From the NCBI GenBank assembly GCA_036426205.1, contig CM071570.1, positions 70,653,426 through 70,717,425 of the forward strand: a stretch of 64,000 bases of DNA. The letters are read 5' to 3'. This document shows positions 35,579-47,683 of the stretch, piece by piece. The translations under genes and the position numbers were made by a program. The stretch's first letter is position 1. Every line of letters begins with the position of its first letter. The DNA comes from Ascaphus truei. Lineage: Eukaryota; Chordata; Amphibia; Anura; Ascaphidae. A model generated the notes under the pieces. The model did not search any database. It had not been told where the DNA came from and saw only the letters and a program-made list of their open reading frames with translations.

Positions 35579-35815
35579 GGGGGGGGGGGGGGGGGGCCCC
35601 CCCACCGTTGTGTTAATTTTTTTTTTTTTTTTTTTTTTTTGTTTGTTTGTCTGCTAAAAAGAAGCTTATTTGTTTTGTCTGCTGAAGGAGAACGAAGCTA
35701 TTTTCTTTTGTTGTTGATGAGAAGCTATGTTTGGTTTTGTGGTGCTGTATGTTTTAAGGTCAATAATAAGCCTATCAGGGAACCCACGTGGGTGTGGTTG
35801 CAGGTACCCTGAACA
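28798..35815 (+). mobile_element. Gmr1-type retrotransposon, noisy copy
   Basis: Counterpart of 4404-9870, with LTRs at 28798-29304 and 33826-35815. The second LTR is stretched by the artefact block. Fragments of integrase (about 31270-32300) and RT (about 32500-33060) can be followed only by changing frame repeatedly. At the gag/protease junction this copy reads TGG where copy 1 has the TGA at 6110-6112. Confidence 0.85.
34118..35640. other. Near-homopolymer block, probable sequencing or assembly artefact
   Basis: About 1.5 kb of T/G, then A/C, then almost pure G, then A and again pure G (35316-35596), ending in T. It interrupts the internal repeat array of about 27 bp units in the LTR; clean copy 1 has only ordinary LTR sequence at the matching place (about 9670-9705). 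The Gly-, Pro- and Phe-rich ORFs here are meaningless. Confidence 0.88.
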
Positions 35816-38780
35816 TGCCTACAAGAACCTTCTCCTTTTTTATTTATGAATTTTTAGTGATTATTACATTTGTTAAATCAAATTAATTTGTTTTCATTAA
35901 AGCCGTGTTTGTTTGTATGTATGTTAAGTATTTGCTAGTGTTTTGGGTGGTTGTCTGTTGATTGTAGATATTGTAATTGTAGCAGTATACATCATGATTA
36001 TTTCGTTGTTGCTTATTTACATGTACGTGGTGCCATCTACGGAAAGTTGTTACAAGGGGGGGAGCTGGAGATCTATAAGATTCCCATCCCCTACAAGGAT
36101 CCTGTGGTCATATCATCAGTCTATTTGGATATTTATGGACTTAAGGCGCGTGGGTCGGTTTTATTTTCTTCACATGGTGTACTACTTATAAACAAATCAA
36201 TGGGACAGGGTGGGTATAGTGGGTCGAGGATGGGTGGTTAGCCTCCCGGGTGGGGTAAGGGGTCCGGTTTGGGTTAAACCCTTAATTACTATAGCGGTTA
36301 TTAAACTGCTAAGGGAGTAAGGGGGCTAGGGCCATTAGATTTACTTGCTATGTATGCTTCTGGACGGAGGACATGGTCTGAAGTATGCTGACGCGGACGC
36401 CCTTATATTATTTATGTGGTGGTAATGTTGTGATCCTGGGCACTCCTCCGGTCTACTTAGTTGCCATCCTTATGCATGTGTTTGTCGGGGGGCGGTGCTT
36501 GTACTATCCTGCGTCGCGGCCCCCCCGTCAGTTTTTTCACCTCTATTTGCGTGACCCCATAATCCCGCAGACACCACCCCTTCAACTGACAGCCGCCGAC
36601 GAGCACACCTCACCGGTTGCACCACGACCCTAGCGAGTTGTCGTGGTTGGGGATTTGTGGCTCTGGACTGTCCCCCTTTTCCCCTGCTAGCCGTGCCGGA
36701 CAGGCATATCACCTCAGAGTCCATCAATTAAAAACCCAACCACAACCAAACGCCACGGGCAAGGGCAGACCACCCGCGACGTGGTAATCTAGCGTGACAC
36801 AAAATATCACTACCCAAAAAAGCCACACAAAGCGAGGCACCCCATGTCCCCCGAGAACCCCTCCCCCGTTGGAACACATGCACGGGCCATCAGACACCAT
36901 GGGGAGAAAAACCCGGGCACTCCTCCCACACTCAATAAGGCGCACCACCGGGACCACCCCAAAGAGGGAACCACCCCAACATTGCTGCCCCCACACCGAA
37001 ACAAGAAATCACCACCAAAAAGAAGACCTGACCTTACACAAAGAAGTCCAGACGCGGCCCACGGACAAGCCTTAGGGGGGTCCACCGTCACGAGGGCCCC
37101 CCCAGCACCCTGGTTACCCGGGGTGCACTGTGGGCCTGCGGACACAGAGGGGACAACCCGGGGACCCCCGCTGGCCTGTGGTCTTAATCCTGTGTCTATA
37201 AAAATAAATCGATGTATTTTGGGGGCCCAGAGGTGTATTATTGAAATGTACGCCATCATGTTATTTTTTCAATATAGGAATTGTACGCAGGCCAGCAGGG
37301 AACATGGGGAACACAACCCGAAAGGGGACCCCAGGACGCCCCAGGGGACCACCCGAGGACCCCCGAACCAACAGGGACCACCTGAGGACCATGAACAATT
37401 GTGAGGGAGAACTGGGACCCCTATGAGGCCCCCCAGGGGACCCAAGTGGGGACCCCACCTGAGGGCCCCAGACCCTTGGGAAACACAAGAGGCCCCATAC
37501 CCCGTGGGACCACTCAGACACCATGGGGATGACCCAGGCACCCCGTACACCTGCACGGGACGACCCGTAGATACCCATTGGGGTCTCCGGGGGACCACCT
37601 GGAGGCCCACGGAGCCTAGCGTTGGACCACTCAGGGCCCAAGGAACACCGATGGGTACTCCCCAGGGTGCACTGTGGGCTGTGGACACCCAATCGGGACG
37701 GACCCAGGGACCATCACGACCCAGTATAGACCTGTGTTGTAAAAATTTCAAATAGGGTTTTATGATGGGACAGGGTGTGAGTTGTGTTTTGGTGGTTATT
37801 ACATATTTTCTTAATTGTTATTACTAGTGTATGTTAAGCGGGGGGTCTCCGGAGCAGAACCTGGTGATTTGAGAAGGTCCGGGGACCCCCTGCTTCCTGA
37901 GATCCAGAACCCGTTATGGGTGCCGGTAACTCCTATGCAGGAAATGTCTTGCGTCACATGATCGGGACATTAAAGCTAGGAGATTCCGGCCACCCATATA
38001 GGCCTGTTATTGATCTCAGGACAGTAGTGGGTCCTCGGACCTGAAATTCAATGCGGTTAGCTCGGAGGACCCCCTGTTACATTACTGTATTGTTTAAATG
38101 GATCTAAAAACCCCCATGATGCCTGTGAGAGGTGCGCCAGTTAGAGTGACTATTCAGCCATCTTTCTGTGTGTCTATAAGCGAGGCAGACCCTGGTAGGC
38201 TCCCCAGCAGGCCCATGCTGTGTTAATCCCCTGTTCTCTCTCGCCTCTCGTATGTTGTCTGTCACAGCGCCAAACAGACTCCCCCCTCTGTGCCACCCAT
38301 ATCTCCCAACTCCCCCGGACCATACTCGGCTCCCTCTTACCACACTCTTGGGCACCCCGCAAAACCAAACGTCCCAGACCCCGACCTACATAGCCCGTTA
38401 CAAGTTTCGGAATCAAGCCGCTGCATCTGAGCTTCAAATGTTGATGTTCTCCCGTAACCTGTGCCCCCTCAACATTGCATTTAGCAAGACACCGACAGAC
38501 ACGTTGGTTTATTGGGAGGTGTCCCTAGTTCCAGCTGTGATCCGCCCGTAAACCTTTTCCTTCAGCACAACTGCCTATTCTTCCCCACGACCCACCAAAT
38601 CCGACTGCCACAGCCGTCCCTAAGTCACCCAATAGAACCAATGCCCACAAAGAAACCTTGCTATAAGGCATTGAACATGTTGCATTCATTGCCCCTGGAG
38701 AGAGTCGGAGCTATTGAGGAGAGAAGAGAGATCAGATGCATGAATGGCAATAGGTTGATAGATTTCGCAAAAATTTATTT

Positions 38781-38860
38781 ACATTCTGAATCCATCGGCA
38801 AAAAACGATGCAAACCCAGGGGGTCTTAATATCGATTGATTATTGGGCTTTATTTAGACT
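38781..38860 (+). pseudogene. Penelope-like C-terminal end, noisy copy
   Basis: Counterpart of 12361-12447, with the same CATCGGCAAAAAACGATGC core and frame-breaking insertions. Confidence 0.5.
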
Positions 38861-39713
38861 TTAGTCGGAATCATTTAATGGTGTTTAGTATGCCTTTTTT
38901 TATTATGTCACTAATTTTGATCTCGTCTCTTTTTTCCATGTCCTTTTTCCACGTCTCAACATGTTGTGATTCATTCATTTCATTTACTAAAATGATGCTC
39001 TGAATAATATGGAGATGTTTAATTATTATCAATTTTATATATGTGATGTTTGGGGGAGTAGACTGGTTGTCCAATCTCATTAAATTCTGCTTGATGAAAT
39101 ATTCTAAGTATATTTTAGTTTATTTCCATTTGATCTATCAATTTTATATTATTGTTGATTCTATTTTGTAATAAAATTTTTGATACAATTTTTGGTTACT
39201 ATTTTATACATTTTATACTATTTTATAAGGGTACATATATGTACATTTACAAAATTTTAACATTCAAATCATTTCTACTTAAAACTATTATAACCCACGA
39301 ATTTACACTTTATCATTCGGTTTCCAGTCTAACCAGTTCTATTCTGGTTGCTGTTGTATCTATCCAACTCCACAATTCAATATGACCATATACTTTATTA
39401 TAGCATTGGAGTAATGATTATTTGGTATTCTCCTCAATTTTGACTAAAATCATTCAATACTCCCAATTATATTTTTATTATTAATTAATTGTTTTTTGTC
39501 CCGAATTAAAGTCCCAACCTTTATTAGATGCCAATTATAGGATATATTCTGTTTTGCTATAGTAAATGACAATCAAAAGGACAATATATCTTTTTTAATA
39601 AAGAAGGTTATTTATGCTGTATTTAAACACTGGCAAAATAACTTACGTACCAACGAGGAACACAGAACGGGCTATTTGAGGAGGAAGGGTCCATCAGATG
39701 TTAAAAAAAGTAT

Positions 39714-39752
39714 GACTCCTGGATGAGACGAAACATGCGAAACGGTTGAGTC
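39714..39752 (+). ncRNA. HHR-1, noisy copy
   Basis: GACTC and GAGTC helix I strands are kept, with GAAAC between them. The first box reads CTGGATGAG and the ACGCGT palindrome has lost bases. It is probably a miscalled copy of 13326-13366. Confidence 0.4.
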
Positions 39753-40168
39753 ACAGTATTGCCATTTCCTGCTCTGTTCGTTTTGATGATGTCAGTGCGT
39801 GACATTCCACGGAAAAGCCACTGCATTCCAACTAGCGGAGATTAGTGAGTAAACGGGAGGGGGACCGGAGCATCACAAGCGGAGAGACGCCGGAAAAGGA
39901 GCAAGCACCACGAGGGACAGACAAGAGCGCAGTAATCAGAGAGGACTGACACAACTTTTAGTCCGATCTGCTTTTGTCACGCTTGATATGTAAGTGTGAT
40001 TTTATCACTTTAGTTATACATTGTGAACCATACAGATTCTTACTATGGTATTTTCATCTTTTTGAGAACATCACAAAACTGATGAGCCGACCACAGACCA
40101 AACCACCATAGGAGTTGACCACGATTACGTACATAAGGCACAAACACAGTTTTGGAATGCTTTATTCC

Positions 40169-40574
40169 TACGCACCGAAACACACATTTATTCTTGTAGA
40201 GCAAATACCCGGGATGTACTGGCAGAACCTGGAAATATGCGCCGCTCCTCACCTACTGACAAGCCCGTTGCGTTTGCCTTCCCAGGCCTGGGTTATGCTG
40301 GCTGACGGGCGGATGATCTTATGTTAAATGCTTAATGATTAGGATTTAATGGCTGCAATTGATCGTAGTGGTCTACCAGAGGAATAAATTCAGAATTGTA
40401 ATTGAGTATATATATATATAGTGGCTAGTATTGCAGCCACGGGATAAAATGCTTCCAATCCCTGCCGGAAAATAATCAATGCACTCGGCAGAAAACAGTC
40501 CAAACATCAATACACCCGGGTTAGACACGAATTCTGGGGGACTAGCCGAGCTCGAATAAAGTGGGTCGCCAGTG
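40169..40574. mobile_element. CACTGGCGACAC-type MITE, noisy copy
   Basis: Counterpart of 13781-14180. Confidence 0.6.
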
Positions 40575-43200
40575 TATTTCGGAATTTGAGTGTACATCCT
40601 AAAGGACCACTTCAAGCTTCTATACAGACCATATTTAAACTGATCTGCCACTATTGGTTTTTCATGTTTTTACATTAATTTTGTGATAATCTGCACTCCC
40701 CAACTCTGCTGCCATTTATTATATCATATCTTCAAATGTGGATGTCATAAAAGCAAACATGTGACCATATAAAACTATGGAAATTTACAGTGTGCGGATG
40801 TTGCTATTTGTCATCTTCAAAACTGATGAAGTATCTCACATATAAATATGAACTGAAATTTCATGGTCCTAATATTTGTATTGGTGTGTATTTGTGCATA
40901 ATTTTACTTTGTATTTCTTGCTGCCATAGTACAACTAGGAACACATTTATTTTGAATTGCTGTCCAATGCAATAGCCTATAAACCATAAGCCATCGCCAA
41001 TTCAGATGGAGACTTAACTGTGCCACTAATATACACAGAGAAAAAGACAAGTTATCTGAATTTTCGTTACTGTAACAGCATGTCATTTTTTATAACAGCA
41101 CTTTACTAGGGCCCAGATTACGCTCATGTGGCTTAAACTCTTAAAGGATTTTCCTTAATACTAGAGGCTGCAGGGACACTTGTACCTTCCTTGGTAAGTA
41201 AAATAAACCAGATAACCCACGTGCATGGAATGACCATTTGTATATTAATTGATATTCATGATCAGAGAAAAAGTATAATAGTTACTAATCCACATATCAC
41301 TATTCAATCAGTGTTTGAATTGTTTAAAAAAAACAAAAAACATTAACACGTTTTTAACACTGTCATTTGAATAGTGAGCAATTGTTTGAACAAGAGGGAG
41401 AAAGAAAATGCTTGGCAATAAAGAGGTAGCATTTCCCCAAATAAGCAATGGAGAACTACATCAATATTTCAAAAACATAAAAGAGGAGCAGTTGAGAAGC
41501 CAAAGGTGATATGAATTATTAAAATCGATAGCTGCACATTGAGTAAGCAGGTAATGAAACTGGGAGCTATGAGGTCAGATGTGTTCATAGATCCTGGTAT
41601 GACTGCAAACGACTGATGGCAAAGTATGAAAATATTCAAAGGCTGTCAGCACTCCGAATGGGACAAAGAAAAGGCGCATAATGATTAACTATGCTAAAAG
41701 CCAGGCTTTTTGTATTCCCCATGGGCTTGGACTATCTCGCTTGCCATGTGACATGTCAGGCCATTTTCACGCGATTGGGGAAGCTAGTAGGAAGCAAACA
41801 CAGGTGCTCGGAGTCAGCACTGCATGTTAGGGGACAACACAAACAACCCAGGCTATGCCTAGCAAAATTAGCCCTCTGTTGCCTCATTTTGCATCCTGGA
41901 GATCCCTACTCTAAGTCTGATGTCTTTCACCCGGATTTTAAAAACTATTCACAGACAGTGTAAAAAGAGGACACGAGGCAGGCTGGTTGCTTTGTACCAT
42001 GAAACATTTGGAGTCCAATGCAAAGGACCAAGTAAACTATAAAATGCTCAAGGTCTTTGAAGTGAAAAGGAAAGAAAGGAAAACACATTATGTTTGTCAA
42101 GTCGGATTCATATTAAGCGATCCTCGCCAAAAGACGATAGCAATAAACTGTGCTATCGAGGAAGGACAATGTTGAAAAGCATGCAGCTTTTACTCGAGTA
42201 GCTCTGTATTTAAATAGAAGACTACAATATCATGATCTACCCTGTTATGAATACAACAAAAATAATATTATGCTCAAGTTGATCCTGTTGTTTGAGGGAG
42301 GGGAGAAAGGAGGAGGGGGAGAGGGGGCAGTATGAGTAGAGGCGATGAGTAGAAACGTCAGACCTATACTGCTTGCCTATAAAACGGCAATCGTGAGTCA
42401 CGGTATTTTATGGATACCGGTTCAGCTCCTTATATAGCTCAGTCACCATATGAACACCCCCGGCAGTGTTTTTCTCCAAATCTCTACCCCGACACCAACC
42501 CCCACAGCTTGCAGAAGAAATAAATAATGTTCTTCTGTTCTATTACACACTTTTCGCAAACATTTAAATATAAAATTGAGAAGAACTGCACTTCACCCTT
42601 GTCCTCAATTTTAATTACTGTTTGAACCGGGGCTATGAGCCTGCTCTACTACCGCTATATATGTGTACAGCAATATACAAACCAAACATACTGATACGCT
42701 CACTTTTCAAAAAGTAATAAATCTTAAGAAAATGACTTATGTGTTCTTTGGCACTTCTCACATTTTCTTCTCGTAAATGTATGCCTATATAATCAGGCAA
42801 CACAAAGAAACAAATATTTTTTTCAGACTACACAACTGGTATTAGGAAAGGCAAAATCGTAGCCCCGAACACACTATTTGTCTTGTGTATCTTTTTGTAT
42901 GGGCACACTCATTAGAGCAACGTTTTCAAGGCCACAAAGGAAAACTGCTCAGTTTCGTTCATTTTCCTGTGATTTTGGCCCTTCACTTGTGACTTGTGCT
43001 GTTTTATTGCCGATGTTGTTTTTTTCAACATAGTGCATACACATTACACTTGGGTTAATGCTGCTGTTGAAGATCAGAAACGCCCCATATGGAGTGTCTT
43101 CGTACCCGTGTGCGCCTTGCTAAGAGAGAGAGAAAAAACGTTAAAAACAAGAAAAGTGAGAGGGTTACAAAACAGAGCCACGGTTAAACACAGCCCGACC

Positions 43201-43214
43201 ACACACAACACCAC

Positions 43215-43248
<34 letters not shown>

Positions 43249-43330
43249 AACACACACAACACACAACACACAACACACACACCACACAACACACACACAC
43301 ACAACACACACACACACCCACACACACACG
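43201..43330. repeat. (CA)n microsatellite, noisy copy
   Basis: Counterpart of 16588-16727. Confidence 0.95.
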
Positions 43331-43521
43331 ATATTAATACTTACTCTTTGTGCGGTCTTTTTTCTACTGAATAACGCTGTTTTTGACCTATTGAGTGTGC
43401 GTCTCCTGTCTTGCCTCATGATTTGGGGATCCTGGAATCTACTCGGGTAAGGAATCTATTATATATATTATGTTATTATGATATATATATATAATTATAA
43501 TATTGTATATGATATATAATA

Positions 43522-43848
43522 CAGGCATACCCCGTTTTTAAGGACCACTCACTTTAAGTAACTCGCGAGTAATAACATCGCTCAATAGGCAAATGGGCAG
43601 CTCCGCATGCGCTGTCAGCACGTCCATGAAAAGCAATACCCCTTGTGCGAAGCGTGTGCGCAAAGGGGTGAGACTATAGAGCTGTTAAGATGTCTTATTT
43701 ACATCAGTGTATGCACGATATGATGCTTGCAGTACAGTACATGCAGATCGATAAGTGGGGAAAAGGAAGGTAGTTGCTCACTTTAAGTAACATTAGCTTA
43801 CAACAGGCTCTGGTCCAATTGCGTACGTTTAATGCGGGGGTTATGCCG
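43522..43848. mobile_element. Tigger-like MITE B, noisy copy
   Basis: Counterpart of 16910-17231, with CAGGCATACCCCG at the left and GGGGGTTATGCCG at the right. Confidence 0.78.
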
Positions 43849-43850
43849 TA

Positions 43851-45965
43851 CAGTGTTCGACAAATCAACCAAAAACAAAAACCATCGCCCAACCAAAAAA
43901 TCTACTCGCACCTAGTCCCACCCCCAACCCCGCCCCTAGTCCCGCCCCCAACCTAGTCCCGTCCCCAACCCGCTTGTCTTTAAAAAAATAATATGAAATT
44001 AAAAATACATGTAATAAAGTCCTAGTCAGCACAAACATTCATTTTGACATAAAATGGATTATTGTATTACACATGTATACTACAATTAGGCGCCTTGTTG
44101 GAGTGGTGTGGTTAAATGTCAGAGATATAGAAATAAAAGAAGGTATATATGAAGAGAGTTTCCTGAACCTTTAACCAGTGCTGCGAGTGCCCCCGCTTCA
44201 ATAATATCAAAGCAGCCAATCACGCCTGGGGCATCTTACTCGGTCTGCGTCCCTCAATGCTCCAGGTACCCTCAGTCCCGCAATGTATAACATGGATGGG
44301 AAGGTGTTCCATACCTGTCTTCTGGGTTAGGGGGATTTCGTGTATTCCGGTTGTGAAGCATTGGTCAGGATCATGGAAGACAGCAGATAGTTATTTCGGT
44401 TGTAGTGATATTAGGGCAAGGTAAGATATATAGTGGTAAATAAGAGATCCAGAGTGTGGGGGGGGCGTGAAGAGAGAGGAACAGTGGGGGGGGGGGAGAG
44501 ATTGAGTGGAGAGTGGGGGAGAGAGAGCACGAGACTTTGGGGGGGAGAGGAGAGAGAGAGGGGGCGGGAGGAGAAGCGAAGTGCGAGGGGGAGATTAGAG
44601 AGAGAGAGTTGGGGGACGGAGAGAGAGAGAGTGGGGGGGGGAGAGACGAGTGGGGAGAGAGTGAGTGGAAGAGGCGAGAGGCAGAGAGTGGTGGGAGCGA
44701 GCGGTGGGAGACGAGAGAGAGGGGGGGGGACTCGGCAGAGTGGAGAGGGGGAGAGAGAGAGTGGGGGGGAGGAGAGGGGGGAGAGAGAGAGTGGGGGGGG
44801 AGAGAGAGAGAGTGGGAGAGAGGAGAGCGGAGAGAAAGAGAGAGTGTGGGGGGAGGAGAGAGGTGGGAGGGTGGTGAGAGAGGAGAGTGGTGTGGGGGAG
44901 AGAAAGAGAGTGTGAGGGGAGAGGAGAGAGAGAGGTGGGGGAGAGAGAGAGAGGTTGTGGGGGAGAGAGAGAGTGTGGGGAAGAGAGAGAGAGTGTGGGG
45001 AGAGAGAGAGAGTGTGGAGAGGGAGATTGGTGAGCAGTAGAAGTGTGGGAACGAGAGAGAGTGTGTGGGGAGAAGGAGAGGTGTGGGGGAGAGAGGAGGG
45101 GAGAGAGAAGTGGGGGTGGAGGAGAGAGAGAGAAGAGAGAGAGGGGAGGGAGGAGAAGAGAGTGGGGGAGAGAGAGAGAGTGTGGGGGAGAGAGAGAGAG
45201 TGTGGGGGGAGAGAGAGAGAGTGTGGGGGAGAGAGAGTGTGGGGGAGAGAGAGGAGTGTGTGGGGGAGAGAGGAGAGAGAGAGAGTGTGGGAGAGAGAAC
45301 GAGAGAGAGTGGGGGGGAGAGAGAAGAGAGAGTGTGGGGGTGGATAGAGAGAGAGTTGTGGGGAGAAGAGAAGAGTGTGGGGGAGAGAGAGAGAGTGTGG
45401 GGGAGAGAGAGAGAGTGTGGGGCGATGTGGGGGGATGAGAGGAGGGAGAGTGAGGGGGAGAGATGAGAGTGGGGAGAGGGGGGAGAGAGACAGTGTGGGG
45501 GGGGAGAGCGCGGAGAGGAGGGGGGACACCTCCGTCCGCGGGAAGACGGGGTAAGCGGGTGCGGGGAGAGGGAAGGGGGAACGCCCACGCTACCATCTCC
45601 AGGGGGGGGGAAGCTGGGGAGTAAGGGGGAACTGGGGCAGGGGGGAAGGAGCAGAGGGAATGGAGGATTGGAGAATACTTCTCTCGTACTCTCCAACAGA
45701 TCGCCTGGCAGAAAAAATGGCCGTTCGTTAGGGGGCGGGTCATATAGAGCCTGGACGCGCGCCACAAAGACTGGGGGCGCGCCAATCAACTGGCAGGTAG
45801 GGGGACGTTTTTTTGGTTTGGTTCAGCGCGGAGGGGGGAAAAATTAGCAGGCGCGAGGCGGGGGGAAATTAAAAAAAAAAACAGTGTTCTGCATGGGCCC
45901 AATATTTACTCGCGGCGATTTAAATCCACCCGCCCCGGCGTTGTAAGATAGGATGTCGAACACTG
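43851..45965. mobile_element. hAT-like element with purine tract, noisy copy
   Basis: Counterpart of 17234-19242, from CAGTGTTCGACAA to GTCGAACACTG. The purine tract occupies about 44455-45510. Confidence 0.65.
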
Positions 45966-46065
45966 TATATATATAATATATATATATATAATAGTATTAA
46001 CATACTAATTGTGTTGAACATTTTGATAGATTGTGCGTAGGCTTATAAAACGATGCGAGAGATGC

Positions 46066-46108
46066 CACCCCCTGATGAAAGTCACGTGTGTGAAAACGCG
46101 TAGGGACC
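46066..46108 (+). ncRNA. HHR-2, noisy copy
   Basis: CTGATGA, then AAGTCACGTGTGTG, GAAAACGCGTAGGG. Counterpart of 19345-19386 with an extra A in both the first linker and the GAAA box. Confidence 0.4.
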
Positions 46109-46862
46109 CGGATGGTACAGACGATTGATGTCATCACGCTTGTGAATGCCCGTGAGCCTGCGATCAGCTGTATATACCGTGCAAACCTTGGTATACCGTG
46201 AGACTGTCGCTCTCTCATTGCTAAATGGTAGTTGAGTCAAAAACCTTGGAAGTTCGAGAGGCTGTGGTTTCTGGACTCTATCCTGTCACCAACATCTTGG
46301 AGGTTTATTATCTGTGTGAAATTCCTGCAGAGGGAGTACTACCCACAGAAAATCTTGTCTCTAAAATGTGCATGTTTAGCTCCGTTTGTGAGTGGTTACC
46401 TCATATCTTATGTATTCTGGCATAAATACTTCACAGATTTATACTATGGGGGCACGAATTTCTTAGTTCTCGCTTCTAAAGATTCACGTGGATGCAGTTA
46501 TCCTCTGAGAAGCTGCGATTTTCCCAAGGAAAGATATATCCTTTTTGGACAATTTTTTCAGCACTGCTGATTCAATTACAATTATTGCATTTATTTATAT
46601 TGAATAGACACACTCATGATAAATCTGTATACTGTCTGATATAATTACCCCCGATTTTTTACTGGGTATATATACTATTTGTAATATAGACTTCGGTTTA
46701 TTCTGGTATTGTATATCTAGTTAGCGCTGACTATATCTTTCCTTGGAAAAACGCAGCTTCTTGGAGGATAACCTGCATCCACATGAATCTATAGAAAAGA
46801 AAAAAGAGAAGCACGTGCCCCATAGTGTAAATCTGTAAATATTATTGCCAGATATAAAAGAT

Positions 46863-47010
46863 ATATTTATTATAATATATATATATATATATATCATATA
46901 TATTATATTATATATATATATATATTATATATATATATAGTCAGATAAGGCAGTTGGCACTCCAAGATGGTCTGGTAAGCCACAGGTGCACGTCCCATTA
47001 TAGAGAATGT
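46863..47010. repeat. AT microsatellite at the right edge of the duplication
   Basis: TA-rich run to about 46940. Homology with copy 1 stops where this run begins, consistent with a mis-join in low-complexity DNA. Confidence 0.85.
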
Positions 47011-47275
47011 AGTTATACGTTAACCGTTTCCAAGGATTGGGTACAACGAGGACAGCACTCAATGTTGAAAATCAAAGTGATTAGTGAAAGCAAAAATACA
47101 TCCAGAAACCCAACGTTCGGTCCTACAGAATGGGACACTTCCCCCTGAGGAAGGTCCCATTTCTGTAGGACCGAAACGTTGGGTTTCTGGATGTATTTTT
47201 GCTTTCACTAATACACTTTGATTTCAACATTGAGTGCTGTCTCTTGTTTAACAATCCTTGGAACGGTAACAGTTA

Positions 47276-47277
<2 letters not shown>
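47011..47277. repeat. Palindromic repeat unit carrying HHR-3
   Basis: Left arm 47011-47134 is the imperfect reverse complement of 47156-47277, with arms of about 123 bp around a 21-base centre. AGTTATACGTTAACCGTTTCC faces GGAACGGTAACAGTTATAACT, and CAGCACTCAATGTTGAAAATC faces GATTTCAACATTGAGTGCTG. AT microsatellites flank it on both sides, so no target duplication can be read. Confidence 0.75.
47142..47183 (+). ncRNA. Hammerhead ribozyme-like motif HHR-3
   Basis: CTGAGGA (47145-47151, a permitted CUGANGA form), an extra A, then helix II GGTCC (47153-47157) / GGACC (47168-47172) with five perfect pairs, GAAA (47173-47176), ACGT, T, and GGG (47181-47183) pairing with CCC (47142-47144). It has the best helix II of the motifs in this window. 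The extra A after the first box is shared with HHR-1 and HHR-2. Confidence 0.5.
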
Positions 47278-47310
<33 letters not shown>

Positions 47311-47365
47311 ATATATATATTATATATGGAGAAGAGAAGATGGGAATAAATGGCAGAAAAGACAC

Positions 47366-47575
47366 TGAATGGCACTGTTTGAAGTAGAGGAACCTGGTTC
47401 AATCCCTGGTGTCGGCTCCTTGTGACCCTGGGCAAGTCAATTATCTCCTGTGCCTCAGGCACCAAAAACATAGATTGTAAACTCCACAGGGCAGGGACCT
47501 GTGCCTGCAAAATATATCTGTAAAGCGCTACGTAAAACTAGCAGCGTTATACAAGAACATGCATATTATTATATA
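47366..47575 (+). mobile_element. tRNA-derived SINE with core-like middle and L2-like tail
   Basis: GGTTCAATCCC (about 47396) resembles an RNA polymerase III B box. CCTTGTGACCCTGGGCAAGTC matches the conserved middle of MIR/CORE-type SINEs. GATTGTAAACTCCACAGGGCAGGGAC with TGTAAAGCGCTACGTA resembles L2-type 3' ends, and the unit ends in ATTATTAT. A second copy lies at 61495-61705. Confidence 0.7.
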
Positions 47576-47589
47576 AAAAAACTCTTGTA

Positions 47590-47683
47590 CATATATATAA
47601 TATAATAATATATAATATATATATATATATATNNNNNNNNNNNNNNNNNNNNNNNNNNNNNNNNNNNNNNATATATATATAAT
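47590..47683. repeat. AT microsatellite containing an assembly gap
   Basis: TA repeats surround 38 Ns at 47633-47670. The gap size is unlikely to be real. Confidence 0.95.

Larger units (their letters stand above)
26298..38182. mobile_element. Fold-back element, noisy copy
   Basis: Counterpart of 1887-11996. The left end is CTGTAATAGAAGCACAG and the right end TCTATAAG. Two of the three CRE octamers survive (about 27663 and 27724). The minisatellite arms are present but heavily altered at 36430-37080. Confidence 0.75.
24398..46862. repeat. Copy 2 (noisy) of the duplicated segment
   Basis: Same order as 1-20146, but with differences about every ten bases in the parts I compared, mainly one- or two-base gains and losses. 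All reading frames that are open in copy 1 are broken here. C/T-rich corrupted patches lie at about 36430-37080, 38230-38640 and 42330-43200, and a near-homopolymer block lies at 34118-35640. Such an error profile suggests raw long-read consensus rather than evolutionary divergence. Confidence 0.9.

Noticed and set aside
35316..35596. Possible giant G-quadruplex region
   Set aside because: The G-run is most likely not real DNA, so a structural interpretation is unsafe.
34444..35657. Gly-rich, Pro-rich and Phe-rich ORFs
   Set aside because: They arise from near-homopolymer artefact sequence that has no counterpart in the clean copy.
44371..45789. 472-codon Leu/Ser/Pro-rich ORF on the minus strand
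   Set aside because: The same purine-tract artefact in the noisy copy.
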